Positions 32,459 to 43,100 of a DNA stretch of 44,767 bases are shown in pieces. The translations under genes were made by a program, and so were the position numbers. The notes below the pieces were generated by a model. That model did no database searches. It was given only the letters and a program-made list of their open reading frames with translations, and had not been told where the DNA came from. This DNA comes from Prevotella sp. UBA4339 (GTDB lineage: Bacteria > Bacteroidota > Bacteroidia > Bacteroidales > Bacteroidaceae), in the NCBI GenBank assembly GCA_002393725.1, contig DGTJ01000015.1, positions 1 through 44,767 on the forward strand, given 5' to 3'. Every line of letters starts with the position of its first letter. The stretch's first letter is position 1.

Positions 32459-33697
32459 TCACACTATAGGCAGCAACACCCAGAATCTAGAGCCTTTACC
32501 GAGTGTTGACTCAACACCAGTAGTACCTCCAAGATTAGCCGCATGAGACTTAACGACAGACAGCCCGAGACCTGTACCAGGAATATATTCGTCGAGTTTA
32601 ACAAAACGTTCAAAAATACGATCCTGGTCTTTTTCCGCAATACCCATACCTGTATCGCTTACCCAAATACGTACCTGATCGCCCTCTATATCATATCCCA
32701 GTGTTATTGTTCCTTCAAAAGTAAACTTAATGGCATTTTGCATAAGATTATCAACGATTTCCCTCAGGACCGTCTGGTCAGTATGCACAAGCAGTTCATC
32801 TTGAGGCAGATGAGTAAGAATTGAAACATTCGTACTTGGTTGATAAAACTGCGCTATCTCCATAAATAGAGAATTAAGGTCGACAGCAGCCAAGGCCAGA
32901 CTATGGGCTCCAGCTTCTATCTCAGCCATACTTACAAGGCCTTCTACGATACGTAGAAGTTTCTGATTGTTAAGCCTTATTTCATTGATAATATTGTTCC
33001 TATCGTCTTCATCCTGCACCATAGGCAGAAGATCGGCAAAGCCCACAATTGCATTCAATGGAGTCCTAATCTCATGCCCCATATTAGCTATGAATGCTGT
33101 CTTCATACGATCGCTCTCCTCGGCCTTGTTGCGAGCCAAAATCAATGCTGATTCCATCTCCTTACGCCCATCGATACGCATAGAAGCTCCTACTACCTTT
33201 GTGGGCGTACCTTCAGCATCACGTTCTACTATCGTAGCATAACTTTCTTCCCAATAGGTCTTCCCCTGATGTACAGACTTCACCTGGTACTGTTGATAGA
33301 ATATATCTGTCAAACCTTGACATATATCATCCAAAGCCTTTTTCACCCTTGCTTGATCAACTGGTATCATCTGCATTATCCAGTCATCAATATTTGTTCC
33401 TGCCTGAGGAACATAATTATCATTGTTCTCACGGAAATCATTATCGAACGTGACAGAACGCATCTTTGGATCAAGATGCCATGTTGCCAGTCGCATAGCT
33501 TTTAAAACGAATTCATACTCTACATTTGTCTGAAGCATCTTCTCTATTTCCAAAAGGTCTTTTTCAAGCAGCTTTCTCTGAGCCACCTGTCGATAGATCA
33601 TACCTATAAGTGCAAGGAAAATCAGTCCACCTGCTATCCAAAGCAGAATGACCATTGAAGAAGGGCCTAATGTGATAAATAACATGTTTTCGGTCAT
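32459..33697 (-). CDS. PAS-type sensor histidine kinase (orphan)
   Basis: 412 residues from the ATG at 33697 (MTENMLFITLG). The frame extends upstream, but over a promoter and a poly-A tract. One membrane helix (about 14-36), a short coil, a PAS-like domain (about 60-178), a HisKA domain with H208 in MGHEIRTPLNAIVGF, and an HATPase domain with NLMQNAIKF, DTGMGIA and GTGLGLSVVKS. No receiver domain or response regulator is encoded nearby. The signal is unknown. Confidence 0.92.
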   Translation of the reverse strand: MTENMLFITLGPSSMVILLWIAGGLIFLALIGMIYRQVAQRKLLEKDLLEIEKMLQTNVEYEFVLKAMRLATWHLDPKMRSVTFDNDFRENNDNYVPQAGTNIDDWIMQMIPVDQARVKKALDDICQGLTDIFYQQYQVKSVHQGKTYWEESYATIVERDAEGTPTKVVGASMRIDGRKEMESALILARNKAEESDRMKTAFIANMGHEIRTPLNAIVGFADLLPMVQDEDDRNNIINEIRLNNQKLLRIVEGLVSMAEIEAGAHSLALAAVDLNSLFMEIAQFYQPSTNVSILTHLPQDELLVHTDQTVLREIVDNLMQNAIKFTFEGTITLGYDIEGDQVRIWVSDTGMGIAEKDQDRIFERFVKLDEYIPGTGLGLSVVKSHAANLGGTTGVESTLGKGSRFWVLLPIV

Positions 33698-33717
33698 AAT
33701 TAAGAACGTTGATGTGG

Positions 33718-33745
33718 CAAAATTAAAAAAAAAAAAAGAAAACAA
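33718..33745 (-). promoter_or_regulatory. Promoter of the histidine kinase gene with homopolymer spacer
   Basis: On the minus strand a TTG (33745-33743) and a -7 TAATTTTG (33725-33718) are separated by 17 bases, 12 of them in a T run. With the last A of the -7 box the plus-strand run is 13 A (33725-33737). Confidence 0.55.
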
Positions 33746-33774
33746 GTAATAAAAGGTGTTTTTTTTGTGTTTTA

Positions 33775-33806
33775 TTTGTTTTTTTGCCCAACAAGCATTA
33801 ACTTTG
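33775..33806 (+). promoter_or_regulatory. Promoter of the methyltransferase-purD operon
   Basis: -33 TTTG at 33775-33778, 20-base spacer, -7 TAACTTTG at 33799-33806. Leader of about 22 nt to the ATG at 33835. Confidence 0.75.
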
Positions 33807-33834
33807 CAGTCGTTTTTCCACATTATAATAGAAA

Positions 33835-35313
33835 ATGGAACAAAATTTCAACCTCATCGCCAAAACGTTTATGGGACTGGAACCTGTACTGGCGAAAGAA
33901 CTTACCCAGCTAGGGGCAAATGATGTACAAATCGGCAGACGAATGGTATCGTTTACTGGTGACAAAGAGCTGATGTACCGTGCTAATTTCCAACTGCACA
34001 CAGCCATCCGTATTTTAAAACCCATCAGGAACTTCAAGGCAAAAAGTGCCGATGATGTCTACGAAGAAATCAAGAAGATAGACTGGACAGAATATCTCGG
34101 ACCTGAGAAGACCTTTGCCGTAGATGCAGTCGTCTTCTCTGAAGAATTCCGACATTCCAAGTTTGTTTCTTATAAAGTCAAGGATGCTATTGTAGATCAA
34201 TTCCGCGAAAAGACCGGGAAACGTCCAAACATTTCTGTAGCTAATCCCGATATTCGTCTAAACATTCATATTGCAGAAGACAATTGCACGTTGAGTCTCG
34301 ACTCAAGTGGTGAGTCACTGCATCGCAGAGGCTATCGTCAGGAAAGTGTCGAAGCTCCGCTCAACGAAGTGCTAGCCGCAGGCATGATTCTTATGTCAGG
34401 ATGGCAGGGAGAGACAGATTTTATAGATCCCATGTGTGGATCTGGTACACTTCTTATCGAAGCCGCATTGATAGCAAAGAATATGGCCCCAGGTCTGTTC
34501 CGCAAGGAATACGCTTTCGAGAAATGGCCAGACTTTGATGCAGACCTCTTTGACTATATCTACAACGACGACAGTCAGGAGCGGGAATTCAGTCACCATA
34601 TCTATGGCTATGATATTGATATCAAAGCCGTAAACACTGCTCGCCTGAATGCCAAGGCTGCAGGACTCTCTGCAGACATATCTATCGAGCAACAGGATTT
34701 CAAAGACTTTTCCCAGCCACAGAACAAGAGTATCATCATCACCAATCCCCCTTACGGAGAGCGCATTTCTACGCCTGACCTCCTTGGCACATACCGTATG
34801 ATTGGAGAACGCCTTAAGCACCAGTTCAGGGGCAACGACGCATGGATCCTATCTTATCGTGAAGAATGTTTCGAACAGATAGGTCTGAAACCAAGCATAA
34901 AGATACCGCTCTTCAACGGTTCACTGGAATGCGAGTTCCGCAGATATCAGATGTTTGACGGAAAGCTGAAAGACTTCCGTCATGAAGGAGGTATTGTCAA
35001 GACTGATGAGGAGAAGCGCCAAATGGCACAGAAACACCGTTTTAAGAAAGAACGCGAGTTCAAACAGCGCTTAGAAGAAACGGAGCAGAACGAAGAGGCC
35101 GATATTCGCAATTTCACTTTCCACCGCCATGATTTGGAGAAGCACGAACGTGAAGATCGAAAAGGCCGCCGTAATGACAAAAGAGATTTCCGCGAAGACC
35201 GCCGTACCGGAAAGAAGGATAAAGGAAGAAATTTCGACCGCAGTGACAGGAAGTTCAATAAGGAAGGCCGTAATTTTATGAAGAAAAGGAGGTTTGACGA
35301 TGATGAGCAATAA
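33835..35313 (+). CDS. THUMP-domain class I RNA methyltransferase (RlmL N-half type)
   Basis: 492 residues. A ferredoxin-like/THUMP N-terminus (about 1-155) is followed by an UPF0020 methyltransferase domain: DPMCGSGT at 198-205 binds SAM and NPPYGER at 304-310 is the N2-guanine active site. Relatives modify G2445 of 23S rRNA. The last 100 residues or so are a charged Arg/Lys/Asp/Glu repeat-poor tail, likely an RNA-contacting disordered extension not found in short relatives. The gene overlaps the next one by 14 bases. Confidence 0.92.
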   Translation: MEQNFNLIAKTFMGLEPVLAKELTQLGANDVQIGRRMVSFTGDKELMYRANFQLHTAIRILKPIRNFKAKSADDVYEEIKKIDWTEYLGPEKTFAVDAVVFSEEFRHSKFVSYKVKDAIVDQFREKTGKRPNISVANPDIRLNIHIAEDNCTLSLDSSGESLHRRGYRQESVEAPLNEVLAAGMILMSGWQGETDFIDPMCGSGTLLIEAALIAKNMAPGLFRKEYAFEKWPDFDADLFDYIYNDDSQEREFSHHIYGYDIDIKAVNTARLNAKAAGLSADISIEQQDFKDFSQPQNKSIIITNPPYGERISTPDLLGTYRMIGERLKHQFRGNDAWILSYREECFEQIGLKPSIKIPLFNGSLECEFRRYQMFDGKLKDFRHEGGIVKTDEEKRQMAQKHRFKKEREFKQRLEETEQNEEADIRNFTFHRHDLEKHEREDRKGRRNDKRDFREDRRTGKKDKGRNFDRSDRKFNKEGRNFMKKRRFDDDEQ

Positions 35314-37456
35314 GAAAACTCTCTTTGTACTGGCTCTGATAATCCTTTCACTCCCAATGACTGCGCAAGATAAGCTCTTCACACTCGAAGACCTGAACTA
35401 TGGAGGTACGAATTATCACAACATGCAGCCACAGAACCTGTGGTTAACATGGTGGGGTGACCAACTCGTACAGACAGATGTTGAGGAATGTTACACCATA
35501 AATACAAAGACTGGTAATAAGTCCAAGCTCTTTACACTTGACGAGATAAACAAATGGGCAGGCAGCGACGATGTCAGATTTGTGCGCCATCTCATGAATG
35601 CATCCTTCCCCTACCCTGACAAGCCCATCGTACTGTTAGGCAACAGGAAAGCGGTCATCCTTGTGGATTTCAAGCAAAAGAAGATTGTCTGGCAGGATAG
35701 TATCGCAGGTCATAATGCGTATGATTGGAATCCTATTTCAAAAGCCTCTGCTTATGTGGAAAACGATCAACTCTACATAGTGGATGCCAATGAGCAGAAG
35801 CACAAACTCTCCACAGATGGCTCTCGAGAGATTGTATATGGACAATCTGTACACCGCAACGAATTTGGAATTGACAAAGGTACATTCTGGAGTCCTGATG
35901 GACAGCGACTTGCCTTCTATCGCATGGATCAGAGCATGGTGACAGATTATCCTCAGGTGGATATTTTTCCTCGCAATGCCTCATACGAGCCTGACAAATA
36001 CCCAATGGCCGGGATGACAAGTCATAAGGTTACTGTCGGAGTATACAGTCTGCCAACAGACAAGACTATCTATTTGCAGACCGGCGATCCTACAGACCGG
36101 TATTTTACGAACATCGCATGGAGCCCCGACAGCAAGACAATCTATATGTTCGAACTGAACAGAGCACAGAATGATTGCCGCCTTGTTTCTTATAACGCAG
36201 AAAACGGCGAACGTATCGCAGAACTATATCGCGAAACGAGCAAAAAATATGTAGAGCCGTTGCATCCTATTGAATTTCTCCCATGGGATGCCACGAAATT
36301 CATCATGCAAAGCCAGAAAGACGGTTACAATCATCTTTACATCTTTGACCAAAGCGGCAAAGAGCTGAAACAGCTTACCCAAGGCTCTTGGGTCGTTATG
36401 GAGTTGTTGGGCTTTAACAAGAAGCATAAGTCCATCATCTTCAAGGCCAATAAGGAGCATCCCCTTCATCACCGTCTCTATAGCGTCAATATGAGAGGCG
36501 CCATCAAGCAACTGGAAACGGTGGATGGTGTCCACAATGCTGTATTGTCCCCATCAGGCAACTTCCTTATAGACCGTTTCTCAACCCCCACAAGGGCGCG
36601 CGTCATTGATGTCGTGGATATCAACCAGAAGACACCTCGTCATACAAACCTCCTTGAGGCCCAAGACCCCTGGGCAGAATATCAGCAGCCCATTTTCGAG
36701 GCAGGCAGCATCAAGGCAGCTGATGGCATTACCGATTTATATTATAGGATGGTGAAACCCGCAGACTTCAATCCTGAGAAGAAATATCCTACTGTAATAT
36801 ATGTCTACGGAGGTCCTCATGCCAACAATGTCCAAGCATCCTGGCATTGGGCTTCCCGCAGTTGGGAGACATACATGGCGCAGAAGGGCTACATCATTTT
36901 CATTCTCGACAATCGCGGCAGCCAGTATCGTGGCCGTGACTTCGAGCAAGCCACCTTCCACCAGCTTGGCCAGATAGAAATGCAGGATCAGATGAAAGGT
37001 GTGGAATATCTGCGCAGTCTGCCATATATCGACATGAACCGACTGGGAGTACACGGATGGAGCTTCGGAGGATTTATGACGATTTCGCTTATGACCAATT
37101 ATCCAGACGTCTTCAAGGTTGGAGTAGCCGGAGGACCAGTGATTGACTGGAAATGGTACGAGGTCATGTATGGAGAGCGCTATATGGGAACTCCAGAGAA
37201 CAATCCTGAAGGATACGAAAAGAGCAGCCTTATCTCAAAAGCCAAGAACTTGAAAGGCAAACTCCAGATTATCACAGGATATAATGACAATACCGTCGTT
37301 CCACAGCATTGTCTCTCCTTCCTTGATGCCTGCATCAAGGCTGGTACACAACCCGACTTCTTTGCTTACCCTGGTGAGGAGCACAACATGCGCGGTCATG
37401 CAAGTGTTCATCTCCACGAACGAATCACTCAGTACTTTGAAGACTATTTAAAATAA
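35300..37456 (+). CDS. Dipeptidyl peptidase IV-like S9 family peptidase
   Basis: 718 residues from the ATG at 35300; another ATG follows directly. A signal peptide ends near residue 23 (MTA|Q). A beta-propeller (about 30-460) precedes the alpha/beta-hydrolase domain. The catalytic triad is S588 (GWSFGG), D663 (GYNDNTV) and H695 (GEEHNM). It removes N-terminal dipeptides, usually X-Pro, in the periplasm. An AAGGAGG at 35286-35292 lies 7 bases before the start, a clear Shine-Dalgarno site, uncommon in this phylum. Confidence 0.94.
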   Translation: MMSNKKTLFVLALIILSLPMTAQDKLFTLEDLNYGGTNYHNMQPQNLWLTWWGDQLVQTDVEECYTINTKTGNKSKLFTLDEINKWAGSDDVRFVRHLMNASFPYPDKPIVLLGNRKAVILVDFKQKKIVWQDSIAGHNAYDWNPISKASAYVENDQLYIVDANEQKHKLSTDGSREIVYGQSVHRNEFGIDKGTFWSPDGQRLAFYRMDQSMVTDYPQVDIFPRNASYEPDKYPMAGMTSHKVTVGVYSLPTDKTIYLQTGDPTDRYFTNIAWSPDSKTIYMFELNRAQNDCRLVSYNAENGERIAELYRETSKKYVEPLHPIEFLPWDATKFIMQSQKDGYNHLYIFDQSGKELKQLTQGSWVVMELLGFNKKHKSIIFKANKEHPLHHRLYSVNMRGAIKQLETVDGVHNAVLSPSGNFLIDRFSTPTRARVIDVVDINQKTPRHTNLLEAQDPWAEYQQPIFEAGSIKAADGITDLYYRMVKPADFNPEKKYPTVIYVYGGPHANNVQASWHWASRSWETYMAQKGYIIFILDNRGSQYRGRDFEQATFHQLGQIEMQDQMKGVEYLRSLPYIDMNRLGVHGWSFGGFMTISLMTNYPDVFKVGVAGGPVIDWKWYEVMYGERYMGTPENNPEGYEKSSLISKAKNLKGKLQIITGYNDNTVVPQHCLSFLDACIKAGTQPDFFAYPGEEHNMRGHASVHLHERITQYFEDYLK

Positions 37457-37460
37457 AGAT

Positions 37461-38729
37461 ATGAATATACTATTATTAGGCAGTGGCGGCCGTGAGCATG
37501 CCCTTGCATGGAAGATCGCTCAGAGCAGCAAGTGTAAGAAACTGTATATTGCCCCTGGAAACGCAGGAACCGCCAATTGCGGTGAGAACGTGAATATGAA
37601 AGCCGACGATTTCGAGGCTATCAAGACATTCTGCGTAGGAAAAGACATCAATATGGTTGTGGTAGGTCCTGAGGACCCATTGGTAAAAGGAATCTATGAC
37701 AACCTGAAGAACGATGACCGCACGAAATCCATCCCCGTTATCGGTCCGTCAAAGGCAGGTGCTGTGCTCGAAGGCTCAAAAGATTTCGCCAAGGGATTCA
37801 TGCAGCGCCACAATATTCCTACAGCCCGCTATGCCACATTCGATGGAGAGCATCTGTCTGACGGCCTGGCATATCTTGAGACCCTTCAGGCGCCCTACGT
37901 ACTGAAGGCCGACGGACTCTGCGCCGGCAAGGGCGTTCTTATCCTTCAAACACTCGACGAGGCAAAGAAAGAACTGAAGGATATGCTTGGAGGCATGTTC
38001 GGGAATGCATCTTCACAGGTCGTAATAGAGGAGTTCCTCAGCGGCATCGAGTGTAGCGTCTTTGTACTGACAGATGGTCAGCATTACAAGATACTTCCAG
38101 AAGCAAAGGATTACAAGCGTATCGGAGAGCATGACACCGGTCTGAACACTGGCGGCATGGGGTCTGTCACACCAGTGCCTTTTGCCACAAAAGAGTGGAT
38201 GCAGAAGGTGGAGAACCGTATCATCCGCCCAACCGTTGAGGGTCTTGCAGCAGAGAATATCGATTATAAAGGCTTTATATTCTTTGGACTCATCAATGTC
38301 AACGGTGAGCCGATGGTGATAGAATACAACTGCCGTATGGGCGATCCTGAAACCGAAAGTGTAATGCTTCGCCTGAAGAGTGACATCGTAGATCTTTTCG
38401 AAGGTGTTGCAGAAGGTGATCTCGACCAGCGCACCATAGAATTTGATCCACGTGCCGCAGTCTGCGTAATGCTCGTAAGCGGAGGATATCCCCAGGAGTA
38501 CAAGAAGGGCTATCCCATCACAGGTATTCAGGATGTAGAGGGCTCTATAGTCTTCCACAGCGGAACAGCGATAAAAGACGGTGCTGTAGTTACAGCAGGA
38601 GGGCGCGTTATTGCCGTCAGCAGTTATGGCAAGAACAAGGCAGAGGCTCTTCAGAAGTCATTCGAGGAGGCAAACAAAATACAATTTACAGACAAGTATT
38701 TCCGCAGGGATATCGGAGCAGATCTTTAA
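37461..38729 (+). CDS. purD: Phosphoribosylamine-glycine ligase
   Basis: 422 residues, normal length. It joins glycine to phosphoribosylamine with ATP, the second step of purine synthesis. The start LLLGSGGREHALAWKI, the ATP-grasp segments APYVLKADGLCAGKGV and the GEPMVIEYNCRMGDPET motif are typical of the family. It sits four bases after the peptidase gene and three bases before the membrane protein gene, in an operon without other purine genes. Confidence 0.96.
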   Translation: MNILLLGSGGREHALAWKIAQSSKCKKLYIAPGNAGTANCGENVNMKADDFEAIKTFCVGKDINMVVVGPEDPLVKGIYDNLKNDDRTKSIPVIGPSKAGAVLEGSKDFAKGFMQRHNIPTARYATFDGEHLSDGLAYLETLQAPYVLKADGLCAGKGVLILQTLDEAKKELKDMLGGMFGNASSQVVIEEFLSGIECSVFVLTDGQHYKILPEAKDYKRIGEHDTGLNTGGMGSVTPVPFATKEWMQKVENRIIRPTVEGLAAENIDYKGFIFFGLINVNGEPMVIEYNCRMGDPETESVMLRLKSDIVDLFEGVAEGDLDQRTIEFDPRAAVCVMLVSGGYPQEYKKGYPITGIQDVEGSIVFHSGTAIKDGAVVTAGGRVIAVSSYGKNKAEALQKSFEEANKIQFTDKYFRRDIGADL

Positions 38730-38732
38730 AAG

Positions 38733-39677
38733 GTGAAGAAGAGGTTTCAGAACAGAGTTGCCGAGAGCCGCATCATGCTCCCCGTCGTATGTTTATACGG
38801 TATCATAGTATGGATACTGTGCGGCTTGATCGAGCAGCAATGGTGGATTCAGTTTGCGTGCTTTGCAGTGTCATCATTCCTAATGATAATACTTAACAAT
38901 CAGAATGTTCTTATACGCATATACAGCCGCTCTATAACTGCAGCTTTCATCATTTTATCGTGTACCGCCTGCTTTCTGTTTCCTAACATCCAAGGTGCGA
39001 TAGTGCAACTATGCATTATAGCAAGCCTGATATTATTGTACCAGACCTATCAGGACCGCCAGTCTGTCGGATTATGTTTTTACACTTTCCTGGTTCTTGG
39101 CGTAGGGTCGCTGCTTGATGTCAGGACACTATGGTTTGTGCCCATATACTGGATATTCATAGCACTTTTCGTCTACTCGCTGAGTTTTAAGACTTTTCTT
39201 TCTTCGCTACTGGGGATTTTACTCCCCTACTGGTGTGTCTCAGCGTGGCTGCTATGGAAGGGGAATGGTGACTTCAGCTATTTTCATGACCATTTTGTAC
39301 CTTTGGCGAAATTTGCACTCCATGTAGATTATACTACGATATCCCCCTTGCATATTGCAGTCCTGGCATTCATCATGATCCTTGCCATTACCGGGTCGGT
39401 TCATTTCCTGCGAACCAGTTATAATGACAAGATACGAACCCGGCAAATATACTACAGTCTGATGTTCCTCAATGCCTTTGCCCTGTTTTTCCTCATTTTA
39501 CAGCCACAGACAGAGGACATCATGCTCCGCGTGATAATACTTACCACGTGTCCGCTGATAGGGCATTTCATATCGCTCACTTATACCCGCATCACGAATA
39601 TTGCCTTCTGCATCATCTTAGCAGTGTCACTGATACTTACTATCCTAAGTGTATGGACATCATCATTGATTTTCTGA
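38733..39677 (+). CDS. Hypothetical polytopic membrane protein
   Basis: 314 residues, GTG start three bases after the purD stop. About eight to nine hydrophobic helices are spread over the whole length, with short loops and a basic N-terminus. I do not recognise the family; no motif suggests a transporter or enzyme. Its end overlaps the YqaA-like gene by 25 bases, so the two are probably made together. Confidence 0.85.
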   Translation: MKKRFQNRVAESRIMLPVVCLYGIIVWILCGLIEQQWWIQFACFAVSSFLMIILNNQNVLIRIYSRSITAAFIILSCTACFLFPNIQGAIVQLCIIASLILLYQTYQDRQSVGLCFYTFLVLGVGSLLDVRTLWFVPIYWIFIALFVYSLSFKTFLSSLLGILLPYWCVSAWLLWKGNGDFSYFHDHFVPLAKFALHVDYTTISPLHIAVLAFIMILAITGSVHFLRTSYNDKIRTRQIYYSLMFLNAFALFFLILQPQTEDIMLRVIILTTCPLIGHFISLTYTRITNIAFCIILAVSLILTILSVWTSSLIF

Positions 39678-40105
39678 CTCAGTACGGCTACTGGGGCATG
39701 TTCTTTGCTGCGTTTATGGCAGGCAGCTTTTTCCCTTTCTCCAGCGAGGCTGTCATGATCGGGCTTATGGCCACCGGCCTCGACCCCTGGGCGCTGATGG
39801 TTTACGGCACCATAGGAAATGTCCTTGGCAGTCTGGTAAACTACTACGTCGGGCGTTTGGGCAAGATGGAGTGGATAGAGAAATATCTCCATGTCAAGAG
39901 AGAGAGCCTTGTCAAGGCTCACCGCTTTCTTGCCGGCCGGGGTGCCTGGATGGGATTCTTTGCCTTCCTGCCAGTGATGGGGAGTGCCATCACCATAGCA
40001 CTGGGTATTATGCGCTCAAACATCGTTATTACATTCATTGCCATCACCTTAGGAAAGATTTTCCGTTATATAATCTTAATTTACGGTACTGAATTATTCA
40101 TATAG
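39653..40105 (+). CDS. YqaA-type membrane protein (SNARE-associated/VTT domain)
   Basis: 150 residues from the ATG at 39653 (MDIIIDFLTQYGYWGMF). An earlier in-frame start would lie deep within the upstream gene. Family features are the SFFPFSSEAVMIGL segment, GNVLGSLVNYYVGR and an ALGIMRSN loop. These DedA-related proteins are thought to flip or move lipids or drive envelope homeostasis; the YqaA branch is little studied. It is the last gene of the operon that starts at 33835. Confidence 0.88.
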   Translation: MDIIIDFLTQYGYWGMFFAAFMAGSFFPFSSEAVMIGLMATGLDPWALMVYGTIGNVLGSLVNYYVGRLGKMEWIEKYLHVKRESLVKAHRFLAGRGAWMGFFAFLPVMGSAITIALGIMRSNIVITFIAITLGKIFRYIILIYGTELFI

Positions 40106-40117
40106 ATTATTTTTTTG

Positions 40118-40125
40118 TACCTTTG
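40118..40125 (+). promoter_or_regulatory. -7 box of the GT117-deacetylase operon
   Basis: TACCTTTG in a T-rich stretch 12 bases after the previous stop, 43 bases before the ATG at 40169. Confidence 0.65.
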
Positions 40126-40168
40126 CAAGGTGATTTTGGATTTAACATAAATATATATATATTTTCAG

Positions 40169-43100
40169 ATGAAACAATTCAAACTAGTGGATAATATCCT
40201 CGGTATGCTTTCTTTTCTCATAGCAGCCTTCGTATATTGTTCCACCATCGAACCAACAGCCTCTTTCTGGGACTGTCCGGAGTTTATCACTACAGGTTAC
40301 AAACTTGAGATCGGCCACCCGCCCGGGGCACCGTTCTTCATGCTTACGGCAAATCTCTTCTCGCAGTTTACCAGCGACCCCACCCAAGTGGCAAAGATGG
40401 TGAATATGATGAGTGCACTGCTGTCGGCAACGTGTATTCTCTTCCTTTTCTGGAGTATTACGCATCTGGTGCGCCGACTGCTTATCAGCAAGTGGGAAGA
40501 GCTGTCTCTTTCCAAGATGATTGCCATCGAGGCCTCCGGACTTGTGGGTGCCCTGATATACACCTTCAGCGACACCTTCTGGTTCTCTGCCGTCGAGGGA
40601 GAGGTATATGCCTACTCTTCAGCCTTCACCGCAGTGGTATTCTGGCTTATTCTGAAATGGGAGGATCATGCCGACGAGCCACACAGCGACAGATGGCTTA
40701 TCCTCATTATGTACATGACAGGCCTCTCCATCGGTGTCCACCTGCTGAACCTGCTCTGCCTTCCTGCCATCGGACTGGTATATTACTACCGCAAGTTCCC
40801 TGATGCCAACCTCAAGGGTTCGCTCATTGCCCTCGGAGTGTCTCTGGTGATCCTTGCTGCCGTTCTCTATGGCGTAGTGCCCGGCATCGTCACCGTAGGC
40901 GGCTGGTTCGAACTGTTCTTTGTCAACACGCTGGGCATGCCGTTCAACACCGGTGAGATCGTATATATCATACTGCTTGTGGCATGTGTGATATGGGCAG
41001 TCTACGAGACCCAGACCCAGAAGCACAGCATCACCGTTCAGAACATCGCCTTCCTGCTGTCTGTCGGCATGCTGGGCATCCCGTTCTACGGATGGGGATG
41101 GTCGGCTTTCATTATCGGAGTCGTAGTGCTGACCGCACTCTGGTTCGTGCTCAAGTTCACCAGAGACAAGATGCCGCTCATCACAGCCCGTGCCAAGAAT
41201 ACGGTGCTGCTCTGCATGCTGATGCTGATGATTGGATATTCCACCTATGCCCTGATAGTGATCCGCTCATCTGCCAATCCCCCGATGGACCAGAACTCCC
41301 CTGAGGACATCTTTACCCTGGGCGACTATCTCGGTCGCGACCAGTACGGCAATCGCCCGCTTCTCTACGGTCCTGCCTATACATCCCAGGTAGCCCTGGA
41401 AGTGGAGGGCAACATGTGCAAGCCAGTGATGTCAAAGGGCAAACCGGTATATCAGCGCAAGGAGAAAGCCACTGCCGACGAGAAGGACTCCTACTTCGTA
41501 GTGCGCACAAAAGATGAATACAAATATGCCCAGAACATGCTCTTCCCGAGGATGTACGACAGCAGCCACGCTGCCGCCTACGAGTCGTGGATGGGAGGCG
41601 TTGACGGTACCGAGGTACCCTACGACCGCTGCGGAGAGGCGATGATGATCAAGGTGCCCAGCCAGTTTGAGAACCTCCGATTCTTCCTCAGCTACCAGTG
41701 CAACTTCATGTACTGGCGCTACTTCATGTGGAACTTCGCCGGTCGTCAGAACGACATACAGGGCAATGGAGAGCTGGAGCACGGCAACTGGCTCACAGGC
41801 TTCTCATTCATCGACAACGCCCGCCTCGGTGACCAGAGCAAGCTCCCCGACGAGCTGAAGAACAACAAGGGCCACAACGTATTCTACTGCATGCCGCTCA
41901 TTCTCGGCCTCCTCGGCATGTTCTGGCAGGCCTGGTACACACGTAAGCGGAAAGTGACGGTCAACGGCTTAGAGAAGACCATCGACGACCCTGTCGGTAT
42001 CCGGCAGTTCTGGGTAGTCTTCTTCCTGTTCTTCATGACCGGCCTTGCCATCGTGATGTATCTCAACCAGACCCCGATGCAGCCCCGTGAGCGCGACTAC
42101 GCCTACGCAGGCTCCTTCTATGCCTTTGCCATATGGTGCGGCATGGGTGTGGCTGCCATCATCGACTGGCTCAACAGGAAGATGAAGAAGGAGAATCTCA
42201 TACTTGCCGGCGCGATATCACTGGCATGCCTGCTGGTACCCGTACAGATGGCATCGCAGACATGGGACGACCACGACCGTTCCGACCGCTATTGCTGCCG
42301 CGACTTCGGACAGAACTACCTGATGACCCTTCAGGAGAAGACCACTGTCGACGGTCATACCGCCTATTCCTATCCCATCATCTTCACCAATGGCGACAAC
42401 GACACCTTCCCACTCTGGTACAATCAGGACACAGAGGGAGTACGCACCGATGCCCGCGTATGCAATCTGTCATACCTGCAGACCGACTGGTATATCGACC
42501 AGATGCGCCGTCCTGCCTACGGATCGCCCTCGGTGCCCATCTCCTGGAGCCGTCTGGAATACTGCGCCGGCACCAACGAGTATGTCCAGGTAGACCCCTC
42601 GCTTAAGGAGCAGGTAAGGCAACTCTACCAGGAGTCGCCAGTCGAGGCGGCAGCCCAGTTCGGCGCCGACCCATTCGAGCTGAAGAACATCCTCAAGTAC
42701 TGGGTCCGCACCAAGAACAAGGACCTGCACGTCATACCTACCGACACTGTCTATGTCACCATCGACAAGGAGGCAGTACGCAAGAGCGGCATGCTCATGG
42801 CCAGCGACTCCATCCCCGACCGCATGGTCATCTCCCTCAAGGGCAAGGGTGCTCTCTACAAGGGCGACCTGATGATGCTCGAGATGATCGACAAGTGCAA
42901 CTGGACCCGTCCTGTCTATGTAGCCACGACCGTTGGTGCCGAGAACTACATGAACCTCGGCGACAACTTCATCCAGGAGGGCCTTGCCAACCGTATCACC
43001 CCGTTCACTACTAATATCGACGGTAAGCCCGTGGAAGGCATGAAGAGCTTCGACACCGAGAAGACGTTCGACAACATCATGCACAAGTACAAGTTCGGCG

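Noticed and set aside
33697..33823. Longer histidine kinase with a 42-residue extension
   Set aside because: The extension includes the poly-A tract translated as Phe-rich sequence and the promoter; the ATG at 33697 gives a normal membrane start.
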